Below are positions 52,790-59,766 of a DNA stretch of 64,000 nt, piece after piece. The position numbers were made by a program, and so were the translations under genes. The stretch's first letter is position 1. Each line of letters opens with the position of its first letter. Under the pieces are notes generated by a model. It was not told the DNA's origin and ran no database searches. It saw only the letters and a list, made by a program, of their open reading frames with translations. The stretch is from Io17-Chloro-G2 sp965226825 (GTDB lineage: Bacteria; Chloroflexota; Dehalococcoidia; Lucifugimonadales; UBA3495), in the NCBI GenBank assembly GCA_965226825.1, contig CBDDED010000003.1, forward strand, positions 434,001 through 498,000. Reading direction: 5' to 3'.

Positions 52790-52917
52790 AAATGGCACTG
52801 TTTACAAAAATTCGTATCTGGGACGATACCACTGGCTACAAAAAATCAGTGGAAAATGGCGTGATTTGCGCAAAAGCCTGCAAAAACCCGATTTTCCCTG
52901 GGCAAACAGAGCCATTT
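52790..52917. repeat. MITE-like element, copy 2, with 14-base terminal inverted repeats
   Basis: Begins AAATGGCACTGTTT (52790-52803) and ends AAACAGAGCCATTT (52904-52917). It is about 90 % identical to copy 1 over the same 128-base length. Differences fall at all codon positions of any frame, arguing against a protein-coding role. Confidence 0.8.
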
Positions 52918-52934
52918 TCAGGGAAAGCCCCTGT

Positions 52935-53096
52935 CCCCCGTCGTCCTCGCCGCAGCGGGGATCCAGAGCCCTGACAATGCGCCAACACGGTTAGGGCAAC
53001 AATGACTCGGCGGGAGTCGGGGAAGGACATCCATTCTCCAACCGTGTGGACGACAACAAGGGCTCTGGATCCCCACTGCGGCGAGGATGACGGGAG
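52935..53096. repeat. Inverted-repeat element with 38-base arms
   Basis: The left arm (52935-52972) and right arm (53059-53096) are reverse complements with about three mismatches in 38 bases. They contain the core GGGGATCCAGAGCCCT. A related partial arm with GAGCTCTGGATTCCCGC lies at about 53133-53163. This is the layout of a REP/MITE-type intergenic repeat that could form a long hairpin in RNA. Confidence 0.82.
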
Positions 53097-53374
53097 CAGT
53101 AGGATGACGGGAGCGAGAGTAGGTAACCAATGGAGCTCTGGATTCCCGCCGCGGCAACAGTGACTGGGTGATTTGATGACAATCGAAATACCCCCTGGGA
53201 GAGGGTTGGAGTGAGGGCGTCCCCTCGACTCTGAATAGTTACGCCTGCGCCACGGTGCATAACCTGCCTTGAAACCGGGGGGTATAGCTTGTATCCTGCC
53301 CTTAGATACTCAGGGTTGGTCCAGCAGCAAGCCTGACTTATCCCGAATCCCAATGTCGTCATCGGGGAGGCAGA

Positions 53375-54478
53375 ATGCAATTTGGAATTTTCACCATCGG
53401 CGCCTGGCATGAAAGCCGGACCCAGGCGCAGGCCCTGAATGAAGCGCTGGAGCAGGTTGAACTTGCCGACCGGCTGGGCCTGGACGAGGCATGGTTAGGA
53501 GAGCACCGCTTCTCCCGCCACGGACTGCTTTCCGGCATTTTCCCCTTCATGGGAGCGGTGGCCGCCCGGACCCAGCGTATCCGAATCGGCACCGCTGTAA
53601 TTGTGTTGCCCCTGCATAATCCGATACTGCTGGCCGAAGAGACCGCCATGCTGGACGTGATCAGCGGCGGCCGGTTCAACTTTGGGATTGGCGCCGGGTA
53701 CCAAGCCCAGGAATTCGAAGGCGTCGGCGTAAACATGGATGAAAGCCGGAGCCGGTTCCAGGAATCCATCGACGTCATCATCAAAGCGTGGACCGAGGAG
53801 AGGCTTACCTTCCACGGCGACTACACCGACGTTAACGACCTGTGGGTGCTCCCCAAGCCGTTGCAGCAGCCCCACCCGCCTATCTACCAGGCGGTCAGCA
53901 CCAGCCCGGAAAGCATCGATTTCGCGGCCAGCCGCAACATCCAGGTTATTGCGGGAGGCCCCACCGACATTCTGGGCCAGGCGCCCCAGGTCATAAAGGC
54001 CTGGCGCGATCGGATGGACTTTTACGGCCATCCCCACGCCCATCTGGACCCGCCGATGTCCAAGGCGATTTACGTCGCCCCCACGATGGAGGAGGCGGAA
54101 GCCGACCCCGTGGGTCTGGAAGATTTCAGCTCCCGAATACTGCGCTCGACTGGGAACAACGGGTATGCAATCGGGATGCCGATGGACAAGAACGGTAACG
54201 TCGCCAAGGGCTATGAGCACTGGGCCAACCGGCAGAAAGACCGCGACCGCCGGGACGACCCTGGCCACGCGGGCCTGCCGCCCCTGCGCGGTACCCCGGA
54301 AGTGGTGGTAGAGCGGCTCAAGCAGACCCAGGAGGCGGGGATTAACCACGTCTTCGGTAACTTTGGATTCCCGGGCCTGCCCCACGAGAAGGTGCTCCGG
54401 TCTATTGAACTCTTCGCCACCCAGGTCATGCCCCACTTCCAGGACGTCCCCGCCGGGGCGCCCGCCGGCGACGGTTAG
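53375..54478 (+). CDS. Luciferase-like flavin-dependent monooxygenase
   Basis: Encodes 367 residues; GGGGAGG lies four bases before ATG. LLM motifs: MQFGIFTIGAWHE, ELADRLGLDEAWLGEHRFSRHG, RIRIGTAVIVLPLHNPILLAEETAMLDVISGGRFNFGIGAGYQ and GTPEVVVERLKQTQEAGINHV. It heads a same-strand group with two aldolase-ABM pairs. A decayed copy of its region around codon 265-295 is found at 55748-55837 between the pairs, so the LLM gene was once part of the duplicated unit. Confidence 0.93.
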   Translation: MQFGIFTIGAWHESRTQAQALNEALEQVELADRLGLDEAWLGEHRFSRHGLLSGIFPFMGAVAARTQRIRIGTAVIVLPLHNPILLAEETAMLDVISGGRFNFGIGAGYQAQEFEGVGVNMDESRSRFQESIDVIIKAWTEERLTFHGDYTDVNDLWVLPKPLQQPHPPIYQAVSTSPESIDFAASRNIQVIAGGPTDILGQAPQVIKAWRDRMDFYGHPHAHLDPPMSKAIYVAPTMEEAEADPVGLEDFSSRILRSTGNNGYAIGMPMDKNGNVAKGYEHWANRQKDRDRRDDPGHAGLPPLRGTPEVVVERLKQTQEAGINHVFGNFGFPGLPHEKVLRSIELFATQVMPHFQDVPAGAPAGDG

Positions 54479-54519
54479 GGTTGGGGACCCGTGGGACATA
54501 AATCGTAAGGCGGGTGAGT

Positions 54520-55287
54520 ATGCGCACAAACTACACCAAAGCCAAGCTAGCCGAAGGCGAGGTAGTGTTCGGCGGGATCGTCACCAGGTACGCCCCGGAC
54601 ATTATTGAGATTCTGGGGCTCATCGGGTACGACTTCGTCATGATCGATTGCGAGCACGGCCCGTCGGACCTGGACCAGGTCGAGCACATGGTCCGGGCGG
54701 CCGAGGTTTTCGGCATTACTCCCATAGCCAGAATTCCGGACCATGCCGACGCTACGGTGCTGCGGTTTCTCGACCGTGGGGTCCAGGGAGTTATTGTTCC
54801 ACACGTGGATACGCGCCCGGAGGCCGAGGCGGTGACCCGGGCGGCCCGATATTATCCTGAAGGGCACCGCGGCGTGGGCGGGGGACGTCCTCACGATTAC
54901 GGAATAACCGCGTCCCGCAATGAGTCCACCAGCTGGGTCAATGCCCAGACAATGGTGATCCCCATGATAGAAGACACGGAGGCAGTGGAGAACCTCGACC
55001 AGATTCTCGCCGTACCCGGTGTCGACGTGTTTCATGTGGCTGCGGGAGACCTGGGCCAAAGTATGGGCAACGCAGCCCCCGCCGACGTACGCAACCTGAT
55101 GCGGCAGGTTGTACCCAAGATTCGAGCGGCCGGCAAGAACGTCGGCGTTGGCGGCAATTCTCCCGCCGACGCTGCCGGTGTGGCCGAATTCATCAAGCTG
55201 GGCGCCAACTTCGTCACCGTGTCGGCTTGGGGATTGCTGAGGATTGGAGCAGAGGACTTCCGGCGCCGGGTGCAAGAGGAACTGTAA
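54520..55287 (+). CDS. HpcH/HpaI-family class II aldolase (copy 1)
   Basis: Encodes 255 residues from ATG 54520, chosen because its start (MRTNYTKAKLAEG) matches copy 2 at 55886; GTG 54514 would add two residues. HpaI-type motifs: DFVMIDCEHGPSDLDQVEHMVRAAE (catalytic His), RFLDRGVQGVIVPHVDT, MIEDTEAVENLDQILAVPGVDVFHVAAGDLGQSMG (metal Glu and Asp). These enzymes cleave or form 4-hydroxy-2-oxoacids using pyruvate and a divalent metal. It is followed by a small ABM gene. Confidence 0.92.
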   Translation: MRTNYTKAKLAEGEVVFGGIVTRYAPDIIEILGLIGYDFVMIDCEHGPSDLDQVEHMVRAAEVFGITPIARIPDHADATVLRFLDRGVQGVIVPHVDTRPEAEAVTRAARYYPEGHRGVGGGRPHDYGITASRNESTSWVNAQTMVIPMIEDTEAVENLDQILAVPGVDVFHVAAGDLGQSMGNAAPADVRNLMRQVVPKIRAAGKNVGVGGNSPADAAGVAEFIKLGANFVTVSAWGLLRIGAEDFRRRVQEEL

Positions 55288-55386
55288 ACAGAGACCGGGT
55301 CGGATTAGACCGGCTCTTCGACTTTGGATGAGCACCGCAGGCTAAGTTGAGGGCCAAAGCCTCGGCTGAACACCACGGGAGGGAAA

Positions 55387-55704
55387 ATGTACGTGATCAT
55401 CGCCCCGATCCAGATAAAAGATGGGCACAAGGATGAATTCATTGCAGCCTTGCTGGAAGACGCCAGGGGCTCGGTTAACGACGAGCCCGGCTGCCTGCGC
55501 TTCGACGTGATTCAGGATTCGGCCGACGCCAACCGCGTGTGGCTATACGAGGTCTACGTGGACGAGGCGGCTTTCCAGGCGCATACGCAGGCGCCCCATT
55601 TCGTCAAATGGCGGGATACGGTTGCCGAATGGCGCGACCAAGGCCTCACCGGCGCCGGCCGGGGCAGCCACAACATATGGCCAGCGGACGGTGAATGGAA
55701 GTAA
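55387..55704 (+). CDS. ABM-domain protein (copy 1)
   Basis: Encodes 105 residues with GGGAGG before ATG. The ABM fold is shown by MYVIIAPIQIKDGHKDEF, NDEPGCLRFDVIQDSADANRVWLYEVYVDEAAFQAH and a C-terminal AGRGSHNIWP shared with copy 2. It may oxidise or isomerise the product of its aldolase or monooxygenase neighbours; this is inference from linkage alone. Confidence 0.9.
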   Translation: MYVIIAPIQIKDGHKDEFIAALLEDARGSVNDEPGCLRFDVIQDSADANRVWLYEVYVDEAAFQAHTQAPHFVKWRDTVAEWRDQGLTGAGRGSHNIWPADGEWK

Positions 55705-55747
55705 TAGCTCAGCGCCATGGTTGAAGAGAGTCCGACGTGTGGTTTCT

Positions 55748-55837
55748 GGTATTCCCCCTGACGAGAAAAGCAATATCGCCAAGTGTTCCAGGTACTGGGC
55801 CAACAGGCAGCGGCACCGGCAGAACGCGGATGGGTAA
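55748..55837 (+). pseudogene. Remnant of a second luciferase-like monooxygenase gene
   Basis: About 29 codons read GIPPDEKSNIAKCSRYWANR and then QRHRQ before a stop. They align with GMPMDKNGNVAKGYEHWANR and QKDRD of the intact monooxygenase at 53375 (bases about 54174-54245). No start or further monooxygenase sequence survives. It lies exactly where the second unit's monooxygenase would be expected, just upstream of aldolase copy 2. Confidence 0.75.
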
Positions 55838-55885
55838 CTCCCAGGAACAGGACCGGTAGGACCAAACCCGGAGAGTGGGTAAGCT

Positions 55886-56674
55886 ATGCAAACAAACCTT
55901 ACCAAAGCCAAGTTGGCCGAAGGGAAGGTAGTATTCGGCGGCATAATCAACCGGTATGCCCCGGACCTTATCGAGATTCTGGGGCTCATCGGCTACGACT
56001 TCGTCATGATCGACTGCGAGCACGGTCCGTCGGACTTGGACCAGGTGGAACACATGGTCCGGGCCGCGGAGGTCTTCGGCATCACTCCCATAGCCAGGAT
56101 TCCGGACCACTTCGAGGCCACCGTGTTGCGCTTCCTGGACCGTGGTGTCCAAGGGATAATTGCTCCCCACGTGGACACCCGCCAGGAAGCCGAGTCGGTG
56201 GCTCGCTCCGCCAAATACTATCCCGACGGACACCGCGGTGTGGGCATAGCCCGGGCCCATGACTACGGGATGACGCATACGCTCAACGAGTCTAAAAGCT
56301 GGGTCAATTCTCAGACCATGGTCCTTCCCATGATCGAAGACATTGAGGCGGTGGAAAACCTGGACGAAATTCTGACCGTTCCCGGGGTTGATGTTTTTCT
56401 GGTGGCGGCCAACGACCTTGGCCAAAGCATGGGGAATGCGGGCCCAGAAGCAGTCGCGGACGTGATGCGCCAGGTGGTCCCCAAAATTCGGGCTGCGGGT
56501 AAGAACGTGGGGGTTGGCGGCAACTCTTCCGCCGACGCCGCCTTGGTGGCCGAGTTTATCAATCTGGGCGCCAACTTCGTCACGGTAACTGCGTGGGGGT
56601 TGCTGCGTTTGGGGGGCCAAGACTTCCTTCGCCTGGTGCAGGAGCAGGTTGAGTCCGCTGCAGCCAAGGTATAG
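55886..56674 (+). CDS. HpcH/HpaI-family class II aldolase (copy 2)
   Basis: Encodes 262 residues and is closely similar along its whole length to copy 1. It has the same IDCEHGPSDLDQVEHMVRAAE, PHVDTRQEAE and GVDVFLVAANDLGQSMG segments. The C-terminus is seven residues longer. Differences such as IARAHDYGMTHTLNE against GGRPHDYGITASRNE lie near the active-site entrance and may reflect changed substrate preference. Both copies appear intact. Confidence 0.92.
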   Translation: MQTNLTKAKLAEGKVVFGGIINRYAPDLIEILGLIGYDFVMIDCEHGPSDLDQVEHMVRAAEVFGITPIARIPDHFEATVLRFLDRGVQGIIAPHVDTRQEAESVARSAKYYPDGHRGVGIARAHDYGMTHTLNESKSWVNSQTMVLPMIEDIEAVENLDEILTVPGVDVFLVAANDLGQSMGNAGPEAVADVMRQVVPKIRAAGKNVGVGGNSSADAALVAEFINLGANFVTVTAWGLLRLGGQDFLRLVQEQVESAAAKV

Positions 56675-56704
56675 ACGCCGCATTGTGAGTTCAGGGGAGG
56701 CACT

Positions 56705-57022
56705 GTGTACGTAATCATTGCACCGGTCCAGATGAAAGAGGGCCACAAGGAGGAGTTCGTCGAAGCCCTGGTGGACGACGCCCGGGGCGCGGTCAACGAC
56801 GAGCCCGGTTGCTTGCGGTTCGACGTGATCCAGGATTCCTCCGACCCCAACCGGCTTTGGGTATACGAGGTTTACCGAGACGAAGCGGCCTTTCAGGCGC
56901 ACCTGCAGGCTCCACATTTCATCAGGTGTCAGGAGGTGATAGCCGGCCTGAGAGAAGAGGGCCCCACGGGCGCCGGGCGGGGCAGTCACAACATATGGCC
57001 CCCCGACGGCGAATTTAAGTGA
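56705..57022 (+). CDS. ABM-domain protein (copy 2)
   Basis: Encodes 105 residues from GTG 56705 (GGGGAGG just upstream). It is a near-twin of copy 1: MYVIIAPVQMKEGHKEEF, NDEPGCLRFDVIQDSSDPNRLWVYEVYRDEAAFQAH and AGRGSHNIWPPDGEFK. With aldolase copy 2 it repeats the two-gene order seen at 54520-55704. The selenoprotein-candidate gene follows after 53 bases on the same strand. Confidence 0.9.
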   Translation: MYVIIAPVQMKEGHKEEFVEALVDDARGAVNDEPGCLRFDVIQDSSDPNRLWVYEVYRDEAAFQAHLQAPHFIRCQEVIAGLREEGPTGAGRGSHNIWPPDGEFK

Positions 57023-57075
57023 CCGGACCCATACGGGTTAGACATTTTGAATGACAGAAGACAAGGAGGAAACCC

Positions 57076-57684
57076 ATGACCACCAAATCGCCGGTAGAAG
57101 TCACAGTTTGGTACGATTACACTTGACCTTTCTGCTACGTCGGCCTGGGCAGGCTCGAAAAGGTTGCCTCAGAAACCTCGATTGCGGTGGACCGCAGGCC
57201 CTACTTGTTGAACCCGGACAAACCGGAAGAAGGCGAACCCCGTCCGCAGCGGGAAGGAGAAACGGAAACCGGCCTGAACCCCGGAATGCAGGCCCGCGCC
57301 GAGGGCGTTGGCCTGGTGATGCGGCGCCCCGACTGGTCGCCGAACACCAAGCCGGCCCATGAGGCCACGATGTATGCCAAGGAACAGGGCCGGGACGGCG
57401 AATTACACCACGCCATAGCCAAGGGTTACTGGGAACAGGGCACAGATTTCGGCAAGTCGGAGGCGTTGCGGGAAGCCGCCGAGCAGAGCGGACTCGATTG
57501 GGGGCAACTCGCGCCATTGCTGGAGTCAGGCCATTACCGGCAGAGGCTTATGGACGAGTACGCCGCTGCTAAGGAAAAGGGCATCGGCGTGACTCCTACC
57601 TACATGATAGACGGCGAATTATTGGTAGGAGACGTGAGCGTCGAAGACCTGCGGGCGGCCATAGACAAGGCAGGTCAGTCCTAA
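57076..57684 (+). CDS. DsbA/FrnE-family thiol oxidoreductase, candidate selenoprotein (UxxC)
   Basis: Encodes 202 residues if TGA 57124-57126 is read as selenocysteine; AAGGAGG lies six bases before ATG 57076. The N-terminus reads VEVTVWYDYT, then TGA, then PFCYVGLGRLEKV, so the TGA replaces the first Cys of the CPFC active site seen in DsbA/FrnE relatives (U17, C20). The frame runs on without interruption through RRPYLLNPDKPEEG, a helical insert (AHEATMYAKEQGRDGELHHA) and the cis-proline strand GVTPTYMIDGELLVGD to TAA. A hairpin right after the TGA fits a bacterial SECIS. A nonsense mutation is possible, but the exact position and intact remainder argue for recoding. Family role: cytosolic disulfide oxidoreductase or isomerase. 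Confidence 0.85.
57124..57163 (+). promoter_or_regulatory. Putative bacterial SECIS element after the in-frame TGA
   Basis: A stem GGCCT (57142-57146) pairs with AGGCT (57151-57155), including one G-U, around an apical loop GGGC (57147-57150). The loop G is 21 bases past the TGA, inside the 16-37 range known for bacterial SECIS hairpins. A lower stem CCTTT (57127-57131) can pair with AAAGG (57159-57163). Confidence 0.6.
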
Positions 57685-57727
57685 GCAAGACTGCGGGACC
57701 GGCCACTTTAATTGGTCTCTTGAGAAA

Positions 57728-57757
57728 GGCTCACCGACAAACCGGTGAGCCCTTTTT
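57728..57757 (+). terminator. Rho-independent terminator after the selenoprotein candidate
   Basis: A 9-bp perfect stem GGCTCACCG (57728-57736) with CGGTGAGCC (57743-57751) and a 6-base loop is followed by five T (57753-57757). Confidence 0.92.
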
Positions 57758-57909
57758 GGTTGACTGTTCCCCAAGCAAATGTTGCCGGGCAAGGCGCTCT
57801 CGCCAGGATTCGCGGGGCAACGAGAGAATACTCAACTGGGACGCTCTTTTCCGGGAACTCAAATGAAGGTTCGGAAACTCAGAAGAACTTGAACAGCAGA
57901 GGAGCAGCT

Positions 57910-58302
57910 ATGGCGAAAGAAGTTCTGGTCAGTCCAAACCTTTCTATTCCGGCGGGAATCATGTCCCAGGGCATCAAGACACCGGCGGGGAACATGGTGT
58001 TTGTTTCCGGCCAGGTGTCCCGCAACTCCCAGGGTGAAATCGTGGGGGTTGGCGATATCGAAGCCCAGACCCGCCAGGTGCTGGAAAACGTCAAGGCGGT
58101 GCTAGCGGAGGGCGGCGCCACCCTGGATGACGTGGTCAAAGTCACCGTGTTCGTGACCGACGTAGGCGACTACGCAGCCATACACAAGGTCAGGGGGGAG
58201 TACTTCAAGAGCGACTACCCCGCCAGCACCATGGTGGAGGTCAAAGCGCTGGTCAACCCGGACCTGAAAATAGAAATTGAGGCAATTGCGGTTACGTCAT
58301 GA
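57910..58302 (+). CDS. RidA/YjgF-family protein lacking the usual arginine
   Basis: Encodes 130 residues from ATG 57910, five bases after GGAG; a longer upstream frame overlaps the terminator and is rejected. RidA-fold motifs: MVFVSGQVSRNSQGEIV, QTRQVLENVKAVLAEGGATLDDVVKVTVFVTDV and IEIEAIA. In enamine/imine deaminases the segment PAR..VEV supplies the substrate Arg; here it is PASTMVEV with Ser106. It therefore probably belongs to a Rid subgroup without the 2-aminoacrylate deaminase activity. A hairpin follows the stop. Confidence 0.9.
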   Translation: MAKEVLVSPNLSIPAGIMSQGIKTPAGNMVFVSGQVSRNSQGEIVGVGDIEAQTRQVLENVKAVLAEGGATLDDVVKVTVFVTDVGDYAAIHKVRGEYFKSDYPASTMVEVKALVNPDLKIEIEAIAVTS

Positions 58303-58306
58303 CCGG

Positions 58307-58336
58307 CAGCCCCATCCACGGATGGGGCTGTCTTCG
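58307..58336 (+). terminator. Terminator hairpin between the RidA-like gene and a convergent hydrolase gene
   Basis: CAGCCCCAT (58307-58315) pairs perfectly with ATGGGGCTG (58322-58330) and is followed by TCTTCG. The T run is short, so strength is uncertain. Confidence 0.6.
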
Positions 58337-58354
58337 TCGGTTATCCGGCGGGTG

Positions 58355-59242
58355 TTATCTGGCGGGCAGATGCTCTTGGAACCAGGCAAGGGTCTCCTCC
58401 ATCACCTGGGTGAAGGCGGGTTCGGCGTATACTTCGTAGTGGCCGACGCCCTTTAGCACAACCAGCTTCTTGGGTTCTTTGGCATGGGCGTAAAGCTGCT
58501 CCGACTCTTCTGGCAGGACCAGCCGGTCGTTGTCTGAAGTGATGAACAAGATCGGCCTTGGCGAAATCTTGTCCACGATCCATTCCGGGTTGAAACCGAT
58601 GGTGTCGTCTACGTATTCCACCGGAATCGTGCCCACGGCCGCGGGGTTATTCCTCCGTGCAGCCGCGGCCAACTCCGCCGACTGGCGGTCGGGAAGCAGG
58701 ATTTCGCTCCGGTCCACCATTCTGGACTGGCCGGTCGTGGCCCTTTGTTCCCGGTCGACTTTGGATACTTCTTGCAGGTCAAACCACTCGTCTACCCGGC
58801 GGACCCGGCTCATCCAACGGGCGCCGTTGCCGATGCCAACCACGCTGACGATACACTTGGGCCGAGGGTCGATGGCCCCGACCCAGGACACCGTGGCCCC
58901 GCCGTAGCTGGTGCCGTAAAGACCCATCCTGTCCTCGTCCACCTCGGGTTGAAGGCCCAAAAAGGTCAACGCGGCCTGAACGTCGGCCACCCGGCTGTAG
59001 GGAGCCAGGCGGCTCCGGGTCCCTTCGCTGTCGCCCCACCCTTTGTAGTCAAAAGTCATGGCCACGTACCCGGCGCCGTTCAGAGAGGCCGCGTTGTCGG
59101 GCAGGTAGAGGTCCTTCACCCCCGTATATCCGTGGCACAGCAGCACGGCAGAGCGGGTCTCGCCTGCCGTCAGGCCGTCAGGCGTGTAAACATCCCCGCA
59201 CAGCTTGACGCCTTCGCTGTAAAACTCCACTGAGCGGTTCAT
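58355..59242 (-). CDS. Alpha/beta hydrolase (dienelactone hydrolase/S9-like)
   Basis: Encodes 295 residues; GGAGG precedes ATG 59242. Fold marks: VLLCHGYTGVKDLYLP, the elbow GLYGTSYGGATVS with the nucleophile Ser, FITSDNDRLVLPEES with the acid and KGVGHYEVY with the catalytic His. The wide helical insert with DRSEILLPDRQSAE is typical of carbon-carbon or ester hydrolases of the DLH-like group. Substrate unknown. Confidence 0.9.
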   Translation of the reverse strand: MNRSVEFYSEGVKLCGDVYTPDGLTAGETRSAVLLCHGYTGVKDLYLPDNAASLNGAGYVAMTFDYKGWGDSEGTRSRLAPYSRVADVQAALTFLGLQPEVDEDRMGLYGTSYGGATVSWVGAIDPRPKCIVSVVGIGNGARWMSRVRRVDEWFDLQEVSKVDREQRATTGQSRMVDRSEILLPDRQSAELAAAARRNNPAAVGTIPVEYVDDTIGFNPEWIVDKISPRPILFITSDNDRLVLPEESEQLYAHAKEPKKLVVLKGVGHYEVYAEPAFTQVMEETLAWFQEHLPAR

Positions 59243-59377
59243 TTTGAGCCTCCAAAACCCCTTCTGGCGAATGCCGGGGGATTATAGCATGGGCCGCGGC
59301 GATACCGGGCCCGGAGTTCGGGTTTGTGTCGTGTGGCACCGGTTGAGATGAGCAGCGCGGGCCCACTCATTGGTGGG

Positions 59378-59692
59378 TCAGTCCTCCCCGGCTCGGGAAG
59401 CAACCCGCACGTCGTAAGCGTTGAACTCGCCCGGGCCCAGGATGAAGCTTGACCGAAAGCCCGAGTGTACCTGGCGGAACGCCTCACTCCTGGTCCAATC
59501 GTCGTGGGCCTCTTTGGTTTCCCAGTGAGACACCACCAGGTAATCCTCATGGTCGGCCTCGCCTTGCAGCTTCCAAAGCTCAAAGGTAAGGAAACCAGGT
59601 TGGTGTTCCAGTCCGGCGCGGCTTTGAAAAAGCTCCTCCAAGTCCGGCCCATGGGGTTTTTGGACCTTGATCCGGTTGGTGGCCACGTACAT
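59378..59692 (-). CDS. ABM/heme-degrading monooxygenase-like protein
   Basis: Encodes 104 residues; GAGGAGG precedes ATG 59692. Sequence order NRIKVQKPHGPDLEELFQSR, GFLTFELWKLQ, YLVVSHWETKEAHDDWTRSEAFRQVH matches the HmoA/HmoB/IsdG-like branch of the ABM fold, in which an Asn and a His near WTRSEAF position heme. Whether this one binds heme is unknown. It differs clearly from the three YgiN-like ABM proteins elsewhere in the window. Confidence 0.85.
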   Translation of the reverse strand: MYVATNRIKVQKPHGPDLEELFQSRAGLEHQPGFLTFELWKLQGEADHEDYLVVSHWETKEAHDDWTRSEAFRQVHSGFRSSFILGPGEFNAYDVRVASRAGED

Positions 59693-59766
59693 AGATGACC
59701 CTCCTCTGGCCCTCTAAAGCCGGGCCCCGGTAGGAATGCCCCGGAGCCCGATATGCCCCTTGATTC

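Larger units (their letters stand above)
52367..53374. other. Repeat-rich gene-free spacer
   Basis: About 1 kb without a believable gene. It holds a doublet of 128-base elements with inverted ends (52607-52917) and a 162-base element with 38-base inverted arms (52935-53096), then a third partial arm to about 53163. A 232-codon frame across it (52276-52974) is an artefact of the repeats. Confidence 0.75.

Noticed and set aside
52276..52974. 232-codon plus-strand frame with two 61-residue repeats
   Set aside because: It is produced by the two non-coding repeat copies (period 183 bases, a multiple of three). Differences between copies are mainly amino-acid-changing, and it overlaps the VOC gene end.
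52591..53163. Possible CRISPR array
   Set aside because: Only two long copies plus inverted arms, with no short regular repeats, no spacers of equal size and no cas gene.
55709..56989. 426-codon minus-strand frame
   Set aside because: It is the antisense shadow of the aldolase copy 2 and ABM genes; it has no family features. Similar long shadows at 53495-54529, 39426-40712 and 10209-11039 were rejected for the same reason.
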